Assembly (NCBI GenBank): GCA_023014365.1
Contig: JAEBUN010000016.1
Span: 434,001-498,000, forward strand
Direction: 5' to 3'
Origin: Lepiota brunneoincarnata
Taxonomy: Eukaryota > Basidiomycota > Agaricomycetes > Agaricales > Agaricaceae
DNA: 64,000 bases
Shown: in pieces, positions 1-12,087 of the stretch
Layout of the letters: each line of letters opens with the position of its first letter
Numbering within the stretch: the stretch's first letter is position 1
Made by a program: the position numbers and the translations under genes
Notes under the pieces: generated by a model
Seen by the model: only the letters and a program-made list of their open reading frames with translations
What the model was told of the DNA's origin: nothing
Database searches by the model: none

Positions 1-629
1 AGAAACCACCACCACTTTCATCTTCAAGCTTGTTCAGACACTGGGCAACAGCTCGACAGGCTTTGTCGTCAACGCCAACGGGACCGAGAATCTCTGAAAC
101 CTCCCTCTCTGACCCTCTAGAGCAACTACGCCGAAGACGTGATGCCGTCTGGTTCCGCAGGTAACGGTAGTGATCTCGCTCCGCCTGAGAGGCCAAGAAA
201 CCACCGATGCCCATTGAGATGGCGCCGGCAATGAGTTCGGCAATGCCACCGAGAACGACCAGTCTTGACTCTCCAAGCGAGGACAGACCGGCGGTAAGTG
301 CGAATGGCACGGTCAGGCCGTCCGAGAGACCGATAATGCTAAGCCACAGGTGAATTAGTGTATTCCGCAACGCAAAGAATTAAAACAAACACGTCGCGGA
401 CAGTGTCAGGATCTATCAGAGTCCTGTCCTCCTTCCTCAGGTCCTGGCAGCAAATGCCATCAGCGCCGGGCGTGCCTTCGCACTTGGCAACGAGTGGGGT
501 CTCAACATCAGATGCAGTGTGGTCGATGGGCCAAACTGGGGAGTATTGGGTGTTGGAACGGAAATTGCGCCAAGATGGAAGAGGTACGATGGTAGATGCT
601 GAGGTGGGGGAGTCCTCTGACACAGGCAT
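1..629 (-). CDS. CCC1/VIT1-family vacuolar iron (Fe/Mn) transporter, N-terminal part (runs off the left edge)
   Basis: Two exons are visible: 391-629 (ATG at 627-629) and 338 down to the window edge. The intron 339-390 (52 nt) starts GTTTGT and ends TTAG. Splicing completes the codon that joins exon 1 (ending in a DPDTVRD-type sequence) to exon 2, which opens with the family hallmark VIIGLSDGLTVPFALTAGL and continues ELIAGAISMGIGGFLASQAE. This matches the first two membrane helices and the start of the cytoplasmic metal-binding region of CCC1/VIT1 transporters, which move Fe(II) or Mn(II) into the vacuole. Seen: the motifs and intron. Known: family role. The C-terminal helices lie outside the window. 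The N-terminal 80 residues are polar, as in fungal CCC1 proteins. Confidence 0.85.
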
Positions 630-1289
630 CTTCTTTGTGGTCGGGGAGGAATTGTTGTGAGCCCAGTCGCCGCTGTGCTATAACATGTTATTAATATAGT
701 TGTCGATATAATTCTAATGCACGTTCTACTGACGGATTCCCCGATGGAGATATTGTGGTGTGAAAAGATATTAGCTATTGCAAGACAACCAATCGTATCA
801 CACGTATTATGATATAAAGCAGCTTTCCACCACGCATGTTGGCGTGAACATATGACTCTGGGAAGCCAGGGAAGTTCTATTTTGCACAGATAGCCAGGAA
901 CTCTGCCAAAGGATTTCATTTCGTGGGAGAGTTTTCTAAATTAACGCTAGTAACGATATTATGGTCGTGATCCAAGAATGTTTACAAGCGCGTGCTCATG
1001 CCGGGATCGTTGCTGTTGTATTCGGAACATGCGTGATCGTTACTCCCAGGTTAACGATGCGAGACAAGAATGCACTTTGGCCTGGACGGTGGGTGACTTG
1101 GTGCAATTGCGGGGGGTGTGGGATTGTACTGTCTAGTGCTCCTTAATCATCCTTAATCATCCGCTCCGCAGGTTGGGCTGTACCCTACGTGACTATCTGG
1201 TGACTCTGTAACTTCACTTATCGACCCTCCGTCGTTGTGTGATACCTTCATGATAATATTGTTCCTATTCTAAAAAAATGCGAATAGAG
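630..1289. other. intergenic, no gene recognised
   Basis: Upstream region of the iron transporter. Only short shadow reading frames, no RNA gene or repeat that I can support. Confidence 0.5.
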
Positions 1290-1760
1290 CTAAGTACTCC
1301 TGTTTTTCGCCAAGATTCCATTGCGGCAAACAAACAATTGGAGAACACCCTCTTTCATCTTCAACGTGGTGCTCAAGCCCCGCAGCTTTGAGTGCCGCCA
1401 ATATGATTGCAAAGGTAAACATGAGGACCGTGCCTTTCGGGAAAGAGACCTCGAGCACAGTCGATCCTCTGGACCCCATGACTTTCGCCTTGGACACACC
1501 ACCAGAATAAAGCATGGATGCAGCGTGATAGGCACCTCCAGTAGTGATCTTGCCATTGCCGGCCAGCAATTCCAGACCTTTGTGGGATCCAATAAGCCTG
1601 ATGTCAGCTTACCGGGGTCGAGATGGTCGTTGACAGAGAAGGTTGTAATGGACACGTGAGCTCCAAAGCAAGCGAGAAGTCTTTGGCCGACTTGTTCAAT
1701 GCCGCACAGGCCACGGCTATGCCGGTGACTTCTACAAACGTTTTGTCCCATCAGAACCAA
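1290..1760 (-). pseudogene. unrecognised gene fragment with one frameshift
   Basis: Two overlapping minus-strand frames look coding in sequence. The upstream part contains HVSITTFSVNDHLDPGKLTSG. One base of frame change near 1598 then leads into a frame reading IGSHKGLELLAGNGKITTGG, followed by a hydrophobic stretch (GTVLMFTFAIILAALKAAG). The second half resembles a membrane-associated protein, but I do not recognise the family. No convincing GT..AG intron of normal length explains the frame change, so I treat it as a broken gene or a one-base sequence error. It could also be chance, since composition here is near neutral. Confidence 0.25.
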
Positions 1761-1769
1761 CCAATATCA

Positions 1770-2010
1770 TGCCCACATGGAGAAGGACGACAAACACGCG
1801 AAACACATACTCTGCACCTGCCCTCTATACGAACGGCACCGCCACATCCTGAGAGATATCTCCGACACCAATATAGATTATGGCCCACAGTCCTGATTAG
1901 AATCGTCGTCAGTTCCCTTTGGATACAACGAAGGTGAATCGCTATCAATGGGTGCTCGAGCGAGAGAGGAGGGGGTATTCATGGCCTGCACTAGAACGAG
2001 GTATATGAGG
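1770..2010 (+). mobile_element. possible non-LTR retrotransposon (LINE) 3'-end remnant
   Basis: The plus frame from about 1776 reads AHMEKDDKHAKHILCTCPLY and then a charged ERHRHILRD segment. The H-x-L-x-x-C-P-x-[YF] pattern is typical of the C-terminal zinc-like region after the reverse transcriptase/RNase H of fungal LINEs. The frame stops at about 1897. No polymerase motifs are present nearby, so at most a decayed tail remains. Identification rests on one short motif. Confidence 0.3.
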
Positions 2011-2151
2011 GACAAGTCCTGGCCATGCTTAGGTCGCCGATCGCCATCTTCATCTGGTTCACCACCACCTTCCTCCTTCTCCCCAAGCTGGGACTCACCC
2101 ACCTATTCATTCTAGTAATACGACCACATGCACTTATCTGCGACACGTACC

Positions 2152-2774
2152 CTAAGGAGCTTCACAGTTGTCCTCTTGCATGGGGCCTATCCCCAGCCAA
2201 CAGACCTGCTCAGCCACGGGCATACCGTCTTTGAGTTCGGGGGAGTGTTTCAAATCAAAATCCCGACCACACCCACCCGGTGTTACGAAAATAATTAACC
2301 AATGTCGCGGTGGCACCCCGACTTTTCCGAATAGTTTCCGAACACGATCGATGCCTAAAGTCCTCATACCATATTTCTGCCCAGCGGTTGCTTGTAGCAT
2401 CGTAGCCCGAGTCACATCATTGCTGATCGTGAACGCATCTAACGAAGGGAAACGTTGGAGAGGGACATATGTATATATAAATGTTCCCTGGAAGGAATGG
2501 TAGGTCTTCGGCAGCTATATGCTGCCGCAATGTCAGGTAGGGCCCCAGGTTGGAATGCTGGTTTGCAGGGATCTTCAACAGTATAACAGCCAGAAGGATA
2601 TTTGGATGTTCGTGGGGCGTCGAGCACAAGTGTTTTACATATGCTGGCCATAGCTTGTGGATCCGGTATCCTCGTTGAATAGAGATAGGCAATGTCTTGC
2701 AGAAGGTTGAAGAATTGTGCAGGGGTGTAATTGTGGTTAGGTGGCGCAATCACGTGCAGGCTTACTTTAGTCAT
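2152..2774 (-). pseudogene. Crinkler (CRN)-like C-terminal nuclease-type domain remnant
   Basis: Two minus-strand frames join near 2440-2460. The first (2774 downward) reads LQDIAYLYSTRIPDPQAM and continues to PSGCYTVEDP. The second reads VPLQRFPSLDAFTISND, then TRATMLQATAGQKYGM, then LIIFVTP. The order LYIP-type strand, P-x-x-DAF, [LM]Q-x-T-x-G-x-K-[HY]G, GL/GI-x-x-[LV]R and FVTP is the core of the restriction-endonuclease-like fold found in CRN/RHS-type proteins of Agaricomycetes (family knowledge). In intact members the D and Q-x(3-5)-K residues form the PD-(D/E)XK active site; here D and K are both kept. No N-terminal part or start is recognisable and a frameshift is needed, so this is most likely a truncated remnant downstream of the metalloendopeptidase. 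Confidence 0.4.
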
Positions 2775-2812
2775 TCAACACAACATGGCATTAACACTAC
2801 AGTCACAAATAA

Positions 2813-4078
2813 TTATGCTTGGGCCGGATTATTCTCAGCGAAATATTCATGCGAATCTGCGTTATCAATAGCAGTATCCGGTGAGCTGAGAGCCAGAGAT
2901 CTGCAACCCGATTGACCATAGACGTGGTCATCGGTTCCAGCATTGGCGGTGAAGTGTGATGATTCATGAATCAAAGTTCCACCCTATTGCGCACAGTGTG
3001 AGTTATGAAACAAGCCGGGTCTGGATTTTTTTTAGTGGTCCTCACCTTGGAGTCAGTGCCAGTTGTGGGTGCGCTCCAGAAAACACCGCAGAGGAACACG
3101 TGACCGAAACTACATCCGAAGTAAGCGCGAGGGGATCGTGATTGTATGTACAAAAGCGACATACTCAGAGGGATTGACAAAGGCATACACACCAGGATCT
3201 GAGCAGGTGCAGTCGTACGAGTATGAGGAGAATGTGTTACTGCTGATCCTAGAAAAGTGGGACAGGACAGTGGAGTGACGAGTACTGGTGAAGGTACCGA
3301 ACCAGGTAGCATATCGAGTGGTGGAGGAGGTATGTGATTGGAGGTAAGAAAGAGCGTTGCCTGCGTAGTTCTGAGCGGCAGAGGCAGCGGATACCAGTGC
3401 GCTTTGTTCAGACGAAGAGCAGCCATTGTAGGTAGCACGCCTCTGGACTCGAGGTCGCGATACAGCAAGCTTTCCGGAGACGTGGGCGGTGTGAGCTTCT
3501 GCATTAGCGTAGATGGGCGTAACCTCTGCAGAGTCGCCAACCAAGTAGAAGAGATTGCGAGCTTCGAAGGAGTATGCCCCTTCACCAGCTGCCGTAAAGT
3601 TGTACGTGGTAGACACTGAAGGAGGTTTCGTATTGATTTTATTCAGGTCGGACACCACGACACACACTTACAATCATGTTCGACTTCAATGGACTGTCCA
3701 GGACTCAAAACAGTAAACGCCTGTCTTGCAGCAGCGACCTCGGGAACATATTTGACCTTGATCCCAGTAAAGGATGGCCGCGCGCCATTGATACTGGTAA
3801 TCTTGAAGGTGTCTGCAGGGAGTTTTGAAAGAGGACTCAAAGGGTCATTGAGAAGCTTCACGGTCTCGTCACCCGTGTTGGTGACAGTTGCAGTAACCTT
3901 GAGTTTGTCGACCGTATTGACCGACTGTGGTCCTGTGGACGGAAGGGAAGTCCATGGATAGCTTACAGGCAATTTTTTACTTACCAGATACTTTGAGTGA
4001 AATGCTTGGAATCGCACTAACGGCAACAGCAAAGGCCACAACCGAACACAGAGTGGAACGAAGAGCTGAGGAGAACAT
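2813..4078 (-). CDS. secreted peptidyl-Lys metalloendopeptidase / deuterolysin (peptidase family M35)
   Basis: Five exons fit: 3985-4078, 3672-3932, 3165-3615, 3046-3109 and 2813-2983. They are separated by introns of 52, 56, 55 and 62 nt, each GT..AG, and give 346 aa, the usual length of this family. Residues 1-20 form a signal peptide (MFSSALRSTLCSVVAFAVAV). The propeptide contains an SLKVSGPQSV and VTATVTNTGDETV region as in M35 enzymes. The mature part has ATYNGCSSSEQ, the strand DFGHVFLCGVFW, and the zinc site H296-E297-S-S-H300 followed by G-T-D308-D309 (the aspzincin third ligand). The enzyme cleaves proteins in the extracellular space, at acyl-Lys bonds in characterised basidiomycete relatives. 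Stop codon TAA at 2813-2815. Nothing appears broken. Specificity for Lys is inferred from family similarity only. Confidence 0.9.
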
Positions 4079-5367
4079 ACTGAATAGGAAGCCTCCGACA
4101 CATCCAGCACAGATACCTCGAAGATTTATAAGAAAGGAGGTGAGAACGCCTGATAGGGATCGTAGTTGGGGATACATATGGTCGCTTCTGTTTGTGCATG
4201 CTCGAAGCACAGGTCCAGAGGTGCTACGACAGCGAGTTGATCTGCTGAAAAAGAAATGTGCAACTGCCGGTACGTGGTAGCACACGGTGGAGAAGAGGTA
4301 AATATAAATCGAGTCTATGTCATAGGGCGAATGCACAGTTGGCTCTTCAACTGAGAAATCACCATACGATGCAGGTTAGAAAGGGAAACGCGGGTGATGT
4401 AAAAATAGAAACCGAGATAAGAGCGAGGGGCCACATGATCAGTGCAGCTCGCCACAAGGAGCAATGGCTTCAGGAAGATCAAATGAGAAAGTGGAGCTCG
4501 TGTATACTACCACCTTGGTTCAACGCGTGTCGGTTGGCAAGCAAGGTGACAGGACCGCGATGCAACGGAGGAAGGGACGGATGGAAAGCACGTGATTAAC
4601 GAGGGCATATGGTTCCTTCCAAGTCGTTCATAACCGTGCGTTGCCTAACCAATAAACCCTAATCATCTCTTTAGCTTGACGGGCCCTAATGAGATCGTTT
4701 GCATTGTTGAGATGTTGTTGTAAACTCGTGTGTTGATGAATGGGGAAGTCACCTGTTTTTGATTCTGTAGAAAACGAGTTCTACAATTGAAATGTTCCTG
4801 GAGTAGTGTAAATTAGCGGGAGAGCGTCCGAGTGCGGGGCACCTTGGGTGCCGATTAGGCCACAGTGCGGCTGATAAACTTGAGGTGGGTCCACGAGCGT
4901 GTTTGGAAGGTAGGGCATTGTTTTACACACGAGATATCAGGCATTCCTCCGGTGCGCTGCTCGATGTCGGGCCCTGGGTGCCTGGTGAGTGCCTTGCAGA
5001 AACTGTGTAACCCCTGCGGGGTGGGACTCAAGCACAAGCTACCGCGAGTCGAACGAACTCAGCTTGATCTCGAATCACTACGTCGGACGAAAACACACTT
5101 TTCAGAGGTTTGCCTTAAGCGGATTTCCCTGGCGCAGACGTCGACGCTGCTATGTGCATCATTTATCCGGCGCTATACTATTCGGATGGGGTTGGTGAAT
5201 GTGAGCACCCTATCCTTGGACCCCAGTGGGCGACGCTGCACCTCACAGCATCTGATGGCAATCACCACCACATGATAAATCCACTCTTGTTTCAACCACA
5301 TACTAGTCCTATTACATTAAAACTGGCTCCTCTCCACCAGAGCCTGAAAGGCCAATGGCGCCGAAAA
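4079..5367. other. intergenic, with a weak degenerate repeat
   Basis: No gene recognised. The sequence around 4663-4705 resembles 5455-5490 (both contain a CTAATGAGAT/CCAATGAGAT core in the same context). On the minus strand both read NDLIRA/NNLIGA-type peptides, which suggests two decayed copies of the same unknown coding segment. Confidence 0.3.
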
Positions 5368-5646
5368 TCACGACTTCTTAAGTCCGCACTCATAACTGTG
5401 ACGTGTTGTCCTTCGAAACATAGAAAGCAAATACATTTTCGCCCCAAGCCGAACTGCCGCCACCTCCCTTTTGATCTGACAGGCCCCAATGAGATTGTTC
5501 CCGATCACAGTATACTCCAATTGCGTGCCGTATATTCTTGAGCGCAAGTCGGTAACCATCATCAGATCACTAAACTGGTACCGATTTACGTTCTCCAGAT
5601 CACTACCACTTTGCTCCTTGCCCTCGAGAACTCTGTGAACTTTCAC
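5368..5646 (-). pseudogene. unrecognised gene fragment (92 codons)
   Basis: A minus-strand open frame reads LEGKEQSGSDLENVNRYQF, then DLMMVTDLRSRIYG and IGNNLIGACQIKREVAAVRL. The amino-acid pattern looks protein-like rather than random. A weaker, disrupted copy of its NNLIGACQIK part lies near 4663-4705 on the same strand, which supports a duplicated coding fragment. I do not recognise the family and see no start context, intron or neighbouring exon. Confidence 0.25.
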
Positions 5647-6024
5647 TCCAGTTCAGGCGCCCATGGCTTTAGGAAGTCCCGAAAGACGTCGTGTCCAGCC
5701 TGATGGGTCCTTGAAGTGTAGTATGTGCTCTCGTTTCTGGACGCCTGCCTCACTTGAAGCAAGAAGTTATTTATAGCAGAACAGTTCTAGCCACATCAAA
5801 AATTTCAAAGCGATGGACGTTGGTGCGAATTCAGCCGATCCGACTTTGACAGTCCTACGATTGCTATCGGAGTGAGCCCGGACCACAAATGAAATAAAAC
5901 CTTACGTTCGTTTCAGCATTTGGGGCATTTTCTTTCTCCCTGGCATCTCTCTCTCCTGACTGGTACGCGCTATTTTCCTGGGTCCTTTCTGCGTTGTCCT
6001 CATTGGCCCCAAGGATAAAGAAAT

Positions 6025-8215
6025 ATGACTAACATTGTATCTCCACTATCGGTCGCTCAAGCAGCTACCCTAATCAATGCCGCCATCACATTCGTTCAAT
6101 TTACCATCTCCCTGTCTCTCGTAATACTCCTCATTCACTTCATGCCCAAAGCGAATTCTGCCCTTGCATGGAGCTCTATCAGCAGAACTCTCCATTCGTC
6201 CGTCTGGCCCACAATTCTGCGCACAGGATTCCAGCTCCAACAGGGCATCAGGAGCCGCCGTTTCAACCCTATCCCGCCTCGCTATGTTAACCACCATCCT
6301 CGTCGCCATCGCGGGCATTATTTTACCACTTGGCCTTGGCGAAGGCCCGGACATACCTTCGAGCTATCGTCAAGCCGAGGCACGATATGTCCCAGACACC
6401 TCTCCACTCGCACTCGCAACCACGCCCAACCGTGGCAGTTTTGTGTACGGACGCCAGTGCGGGGACTCTGGCTGTCCAGGCAATGGCGGTAATCCTAATA
6501 TCACGACGATCGCTCCCTCCACACTCCAAATATTCAACAGTACCCCGCACGGTCCATTCGCTATGCAATTTCGTAGATTCTTTGATGCGGACCAGACGTT
6601 GAATTGCAGTGAAGGGATTGGGGGGACGGCACAGACGCTCGTTCTACGTGATGGGACGTTCGTCGTTGAAGGTCTCATCGTTGACATGTCACCGGAACAC
6701 CCTGGAGTCGGGTTTTGGAACCAGACGGTCCCTGCCGAGGAGAATGGAGGAACATGGTCCCAAGATGTCCTCTGGCTTGAGCCAGTCACCAAATGCGTCG
6801 ATACCAACCTGACGGCTGACTACATCCTGACATCCGGGCCCGAAGGCTCCTTCCAGACATTCAATATTACTGATCGTGGAGGTTTTGTTAACCTTACTCA
6901 CCAGGAACCCCCTCTTAATCGCGATGGACAACACATTGACCTTTTCCAACACGCGTATAAGGGTGCGGCAGTAAGCAACTTGTTTGCAATGTTAGATCTC
7001 AACATCACCCGTGAATCGTCGCACATCGGGGCTGCTTATCCGATAAACGATACGCTTTACACCAGACTTGGAAAGTTAAACACCCTCCCTCTCAGCTATC
7101 TCAATGAAACTGCAGGTCGCAGCGCCTCCTACCGTATGTCGGGGGTTCGGTCAAGCGGATACCGCGAACGTGACCAATGTGCATGTTAATTGTGGGCTCT
7201 TCCTCGGGCCCCCCCTTCGGTCGGATGGTGGTGATGCAAGGGTTTTCAATCGTGGATCAAAATGGAGCCAGCAAATCCATGCATGCTCGAGTGCCACGCG
7301 TGCATCAATTCAGAGGTTCACCTTCAAGACAAATAGTACCACAGACCTCCAGAACCTTGAGGTCTCTCGTCAACCAAGTAACATCACTGTAGTGTGGGCA
7401 ACGGAGAAAACCAATATGACGATTGGTGATGTTGACTTGTTCTGGGGACGCGTTGATGACCGATACGAAAATGACCCGTCCCTATGGACCGTTCGTGGCG
7501 ATGGTTTCTACCTGCCTGCCGGATCGAGTTCGGTTTTCGGTGTCTTTGCTTCTGGCCACCCAGCTCCTGCTCACAGTTTTATGTGGGGCATGGTCTACGA
7601 CCAGTCATTCGCTGACAATCATATTGATTATTCCGGAGAATTCGACTACTCCATGAAAACCAAATTCCAATCATTAGTCCAAGAAAATCCAGCTACTGGC
7701 CACGCCCAGATACGCAACCTCATCTGGACGGACCTCATGGCAAACAATCTCATAGGCACGCAGACAGACTCCACCTTGTTGGTGGCCCGAAGCCAGAAAA
7801 CGATCACGTACGACTTCAAGTATGCGATCCCCGGATTCCTTCTTCTCGCCCTATGGATACCAGTCTTTCCTGGGCGCCACTTTCCTGCTCCTCACCCGTT
7901 CCCTAACGTTTGAACGTATGAGGACCGTGTTCAACCACACCTCTGTAGGGCGTGTTGTGGTTGGGACGTCCGCACTGCGTGTCCAAGGCAGAGGAGGGAG
8001 TGGTCAATTTGTTGGGATGCCAGGAACCGACCTACCATTATCCCAGTTCCTCAAATACTTCTTTTGTTGATCTGAGTAGTGATAATAGCTCGCGGGGCCA
8101 TCGTCGTAATCGGAGTGACTGGGCGAACACTACCGGAGGAACTAGGGTTTTGTTGGAGTTGGATCACAAAAGTAGTTATGACGAAGATATCAAATTGATA
8201 TCACCTCGGTTCTGA
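6025..8215 (+). pseudogene. family copy A: three-TM membrane glycoprotein, four frameshifts
   Basis: ATG at 6025 opens an MTNIVSPLSVAQAATLINAA start shared with the other copies. The family sequence then runs to a stop at 8213-8215, but in five frame segments. The changes fall near 6220 (extra base after the LRT motif), 7115, 7875 (before a FLGATFLLLTR membrane segment) and 8050. All family landmarks survive: two N-terminal TM segments, FNSTPHGPFAMQFRRF, VDMSPEHPGVGFWNQT, WSQDVLWLEPVTKCVDTNLT, FWGRVDDRYENDPSLWTVR, AQIRNLIWTDLMANNLIGTQ, the third TM and a TLGTT-like tail (TTGGTRVLLELD). It groups with F and G (HAY-x-GA-x-x-SNL-x-AM segment). Either a recent pseudogene or an intact gene with one-base sequence errors. 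Function unknown. Confidence 0.8.
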
Positions 8216-9269
8216 TATGACATGTATGATCGTTGCTACTCCTTATCTACACGGTAACTGTCTTATCCAAGTAACGAGGTATCACGGACTACTGGGTCAA
8301 AGGTCGTGCCGGATACCCACGCTTGAACATTCCCGTTCCCTGAAGAACTCTTTCGGACGGCCTGGGGAAGTCACTTTGGTATATCCCAAATACACCCAAC
8401 CTATTTCCCTAGCGCCCTACTACTTCACTTGACCACGTTCTCCCACTCGAAACGCAAATATGCGCATTCACCTCAAGTGAGTAACGACGATCTGCTCATC
8501 CCTTACGCGAATCTTTCTTGAGAGATTTACTAGATGGCAGTACACCAGGTAGAGTCGAAAAGAAAATGCACCATGTCATATGGTACGCCTGTTATCCGGG
8601 GAAGGTGCGCGAGGGTCGTCGAGTAGAATTTAGAAATCGGCGCTTTTGTTTGGTAGCGCGGGCCCGCGGGCCGGGAAGGCCAAGCCAGACAAATAGATGG
8701 AGGCGCCAGGACAGTTCCAAGCTCCAACGCACGAGGAGTCAGATGCTGCTAGAGCAAGCCCCATTACAGCCTGATTAGAGCCCATAAATTACTTTTCAAC
8801 TTGGCCCTCCAGAACTTTCGTACACTTCTGAAGCTCTGATCACTCATTCAACCGTTCAGCTGACCGTGTCATTATGGTCATCATCATCAATGTCCAATGA
8901 TCATGGCCGTATAATTGTAACCTGTGCATCAAGGCCATCCAGGAGACTGCCGTGGATAAGTTTCGAGAAGCCTAGAAACTTCGCGTGTCGCGCACTGCCC
9001 AGCAAGCAACGAATCATCGCCTTGTGTACTTCTGATGACAGAACTTGAACGTATCTGAGTTCAGATATATCAGGCGGTAGATTGTTCAGCGGTGGCTAGG
9101 ATGTATGGCGCTGCTTGATTATCGGAAGTCGACAATGGCTCATGATAAATACGGCGCCGCTCATCCAGAGCTATCCCGGCCGCTTTGCTGTGACTCCACA
9201 GGCGAGTACTCATCCAAGGACCCTCCTTCCAGGTGAAATAGCGTGCTAACCCTCATCCACCTTAGATCC
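8216..9269. other. intergenic between family copies A and B
   Basis: No gene recognised. The last 50 bases before 9270 contain a GCGAGTACTC donor-like site and a CACCTTAG acceptor, in the position of the 5'-UTR intron proposed for the other family copies. Confidence 0.4.
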
Positions 9270-11437
9270 ATGATTCAGATTACCACTGAACTATCCGTGG
9301 CCCAAGTGGTCACAGCAGTCAATGCCCTCACATCATTTATCCAAGTCTCCCTGTCTCTATCTCTCGCGGTTCTTGTTGTTTATTTCATGCCCAAGTCTAA
9401 CACTGCATCATCATGGAGCTCCATTTCCGCGACGTTGCACTCATCCTTGTGGCCTGATATTCTGCGCACGGATTCAAGTTCAGGCAGTAGAAGTGGACCC
9501 ATCCGTGCACTATCTTCTTCGTCAATCATCATTCCGACTCTTGTTGCTGTCACCGGTGTGGTCCTACCCCTTGGCTTACAAGAGGGTCCACCAGTACCCA
9601 CCGCATATCGACAGGTAGCAGCACGGCATACCTCCGACTCGTCTCCTCTTGCGCTTGCAACAACGCAGAACCGAAACGAGTTTCTCTATAGTCAGGCACG
9701 TGAGTCCCACGGCCTCGAGCTTGTTCCCCAAGCCCGCAAATGGAGGAAAGACCAATACAACACTCACTACAAGCACTATCGATATTTTTAACAGCACCCT
9801 TCACGGTCCCTTCACTCTGCAATACCGGCAATTTTACATGGATGAAGTCCGGAACTGCAGCGGTTGGCTCATTAGCTCAGTCCAGTCATTCATTTCGCGC
9901 AACGACACCTTTATGACAGAAGGGGAGTTGTTGTCGACATGTCTTCAGAACGTCCCGGAATCGGATTCTGGAATCAATCACTGCCCAACTTGACGGGCGG
10001 TGGTGTCTGGTCACAGGACATACTCTGGTTGGAGCCAGTCACCGAGTGTGTGAATACCAACCTGACATTAGACTATGTGATGGCAGATGGACCAGAGGGG
10101 TCAGTGGTTCAAAACGTACAACATCACAGATCGCGGAGCTTTTATCCACGCGTTAAACGGGCTTCCGCCCCTTGACCACAGTGGCCAACAGATCGATCTC
10201 TTCCAGAATGCTCTCAGGGCCGCGATACAAAACAGTCTGAATATCATGAAATATTTCAACGTGACTAGCAATTCCTCACACCTTTGGGGCTCCTTTACGG
10301 TAGACAATGAAGACCCGCTGGTTTTCAACCGTCTTGGAATTTTGGGCAGTGATATAACAACCGAACTCCGCATTAGGATTTTTGGAACTGCTGTGAACGC
10401 GTGCAAAGGATTCTCTGAAAATGATATAGCAAACATATCGAACATTCATTTGGCATGCAGCTTCCTCGTTGGGATCTCGATCTCGTACGGACGGTGGTGA
10501 CCCCAGCGCCCCCAACAAGGGGTCATCGTGGAGTCAGGAGCTGCATGCATGCGCAAGTGCAACCAGGGCGAGGATACAGAGGTTGGAGTTTTCGGCAAAC
10601 GAAACCACCAAATTTCAGTCTGTGCAGATCTCCCACAAATCCGCCGAGCTCACTGCTTTGTGGGCAGTGGAGACGCCGAAAATGATGATCAAGGATGTCA
10701 ACCCGATGTGGGGGCGGGTGGATGACAGATTTGAGAACCATTCTTCCTTATCGACTATTCGCAGCGAATTTCTGTTTCTCCCAGCTGGCAGAGCTTCAAC
10801 TGAGCTGGGAGAAGCAGTGGTGGCAGGAGAGCCTCATGCAGTTCATGCACAAATCTGGAGCCTTGTTTACGAGGCTTCTGGGATGGATGCGATCGTAGAT
10901 TACTCCGGGGCGGCCGATTTTGCGATGCGATACAAGTTTCAGTCGCTACTCCAGAAATATTCGACCTTAGGACAGGCTCAAATACACAATCTCATTTGGA
11001 CAGACCTTATGGCGAATAACCTCGTTGGCACTCAAACGAATTTCACCTTGATGGTAGCCCCGAATGCCAAATCGCTCCAATACGATTTCAAGTATGCTAT
11101 CACAGGGTTCGTCCTCTGTGTAATTTGGGTACCGTCGTTCTTGGGAGCGGTTTTTCTTGTCATAACGAGGACAATCACCCTTCGATACATAAAACAGGTG
11201 CTGAATCACGTCTCTATTGGACGGGCGGTTGTTGGCTCCTCTGCATTACGTGTCAAAGGGAGAAGCGCCCAGCCAGCAAGGGTCTCGACGCGAGCCGCTT
11301 CGCCCCCGGGTGGCGGGAACAGTGCCTCTTTGAGAACCCGTCGTAAGCATAGAAAGGGAAAGCGGAAGTGGGCAAAAACCCTAGGTACTACGCCAGTATT
11401 GCTCGACTTCAGTGATGTTGAAGGCGAGGGCTGTTGA
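9270..11437 (+). pseudogene. family copy B: three-TM membrane glycoprotein, four frameshifts
   Basis: ATG at 9270 (MIQITTELSVAQVVTAVNAL) starts the copy and a TGA at 11435-11437 ends it. Frame changes are needed near 9700, 9930, 10098 and 10480. The last segment (10469-11437) is a continuous 320-codon frame with SATRARIQRLEF, DVNPMWGRVDDRFENHSSL, LGQAQIHNLIWTDLMANNLV, the third TM segment (AITGFVLCVIWVPSFLGAVF) and the tail WAKTLGTTPVLLDF. The ectodomain part keeps FNSTLHGPFTLQYRQFY, VDMSSERPGIGFWNQSLP and WLEPVTECVNTNLT. It belongs to the B-C-D-E subgroup. Conserved positions are intact between the breaks, so inactivation is recent, or the breaks are sequence errors. Confidence 0.8.
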
Positions 11438-12087
11438 TAATACTTCACTCTAATGGTTAGCTAATATACATTTGCCTTGTCAGTTGTATATGCGAGCTGT
11501 TACTTGGTTTTAAATTGTATAAAGAGGAGCATACTCAGTGGGTGAACCCAGGGTGCGATCCACAACAAAGGCCAGCTGGGCATCCGTGCTTCCTGTACAG
11601 CTTCCATCCACATGCCAGCCTATTGACGTGGTGCTGCCCTCGATATTTCGATGGAATTGTGATCTCCGCCGCTCTCACCTCTAGCTTCTCCTTTGCCGGA
11701 AAGCTCATACATTCTATTTGCGTTATGGTCAGCAGTGCATAATCATCATCGAAGATGATGTCCATAATAATCTGACCAAGTACAGAGCCTGGGCTTCTTC
11801 TTGCATCTTGGGAGGGGGACTCTCACGGTGAGTTCGGGCGTCGGATTGTCATGGGATCCCTCACACTGCCCAGGAACCGATAATCATCACTTTGTCTACA
11901 TCTATTGATTGAACCTGAACGGGGTCATATCAGGCAACGAGCGAGAAATGTTAAACACCCAGTGGTTAGCTCACTGAGAACTATACCAGCTCTTTGCTGT
12001 GTACCGGAAGTGAGTGTAGTCCCTCCTCATCAAATGACTTAGAAACTGCGTACTCAACTTTATAGCTCTCCCCAAGGTTTCAAGGCC
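11438..12087. other. intergenic between family copies B and C
   Basis: No gene recognised. A GGAAGTGAGT donor-like site about 80 bases before the ATG of copy C and CCCCAAG or TTTCAAG acceptors just before it match the proposed 5'-UTR intron. Confidence 0.35.

Noticed and set aside
2971..3585. 204-codon minus-strand open frame over the metalloendopeptidase
   Set aside because: Out-of-frame shadow; the spliced M35 model explains the region with a signal peptide and zinc site.
4800..4860. tRNA-like sequence (GAGAGCGTCCGAGTGCGG context)
   Set aside because: No cloverleaf with matching acceptor and T arms could be drawn.
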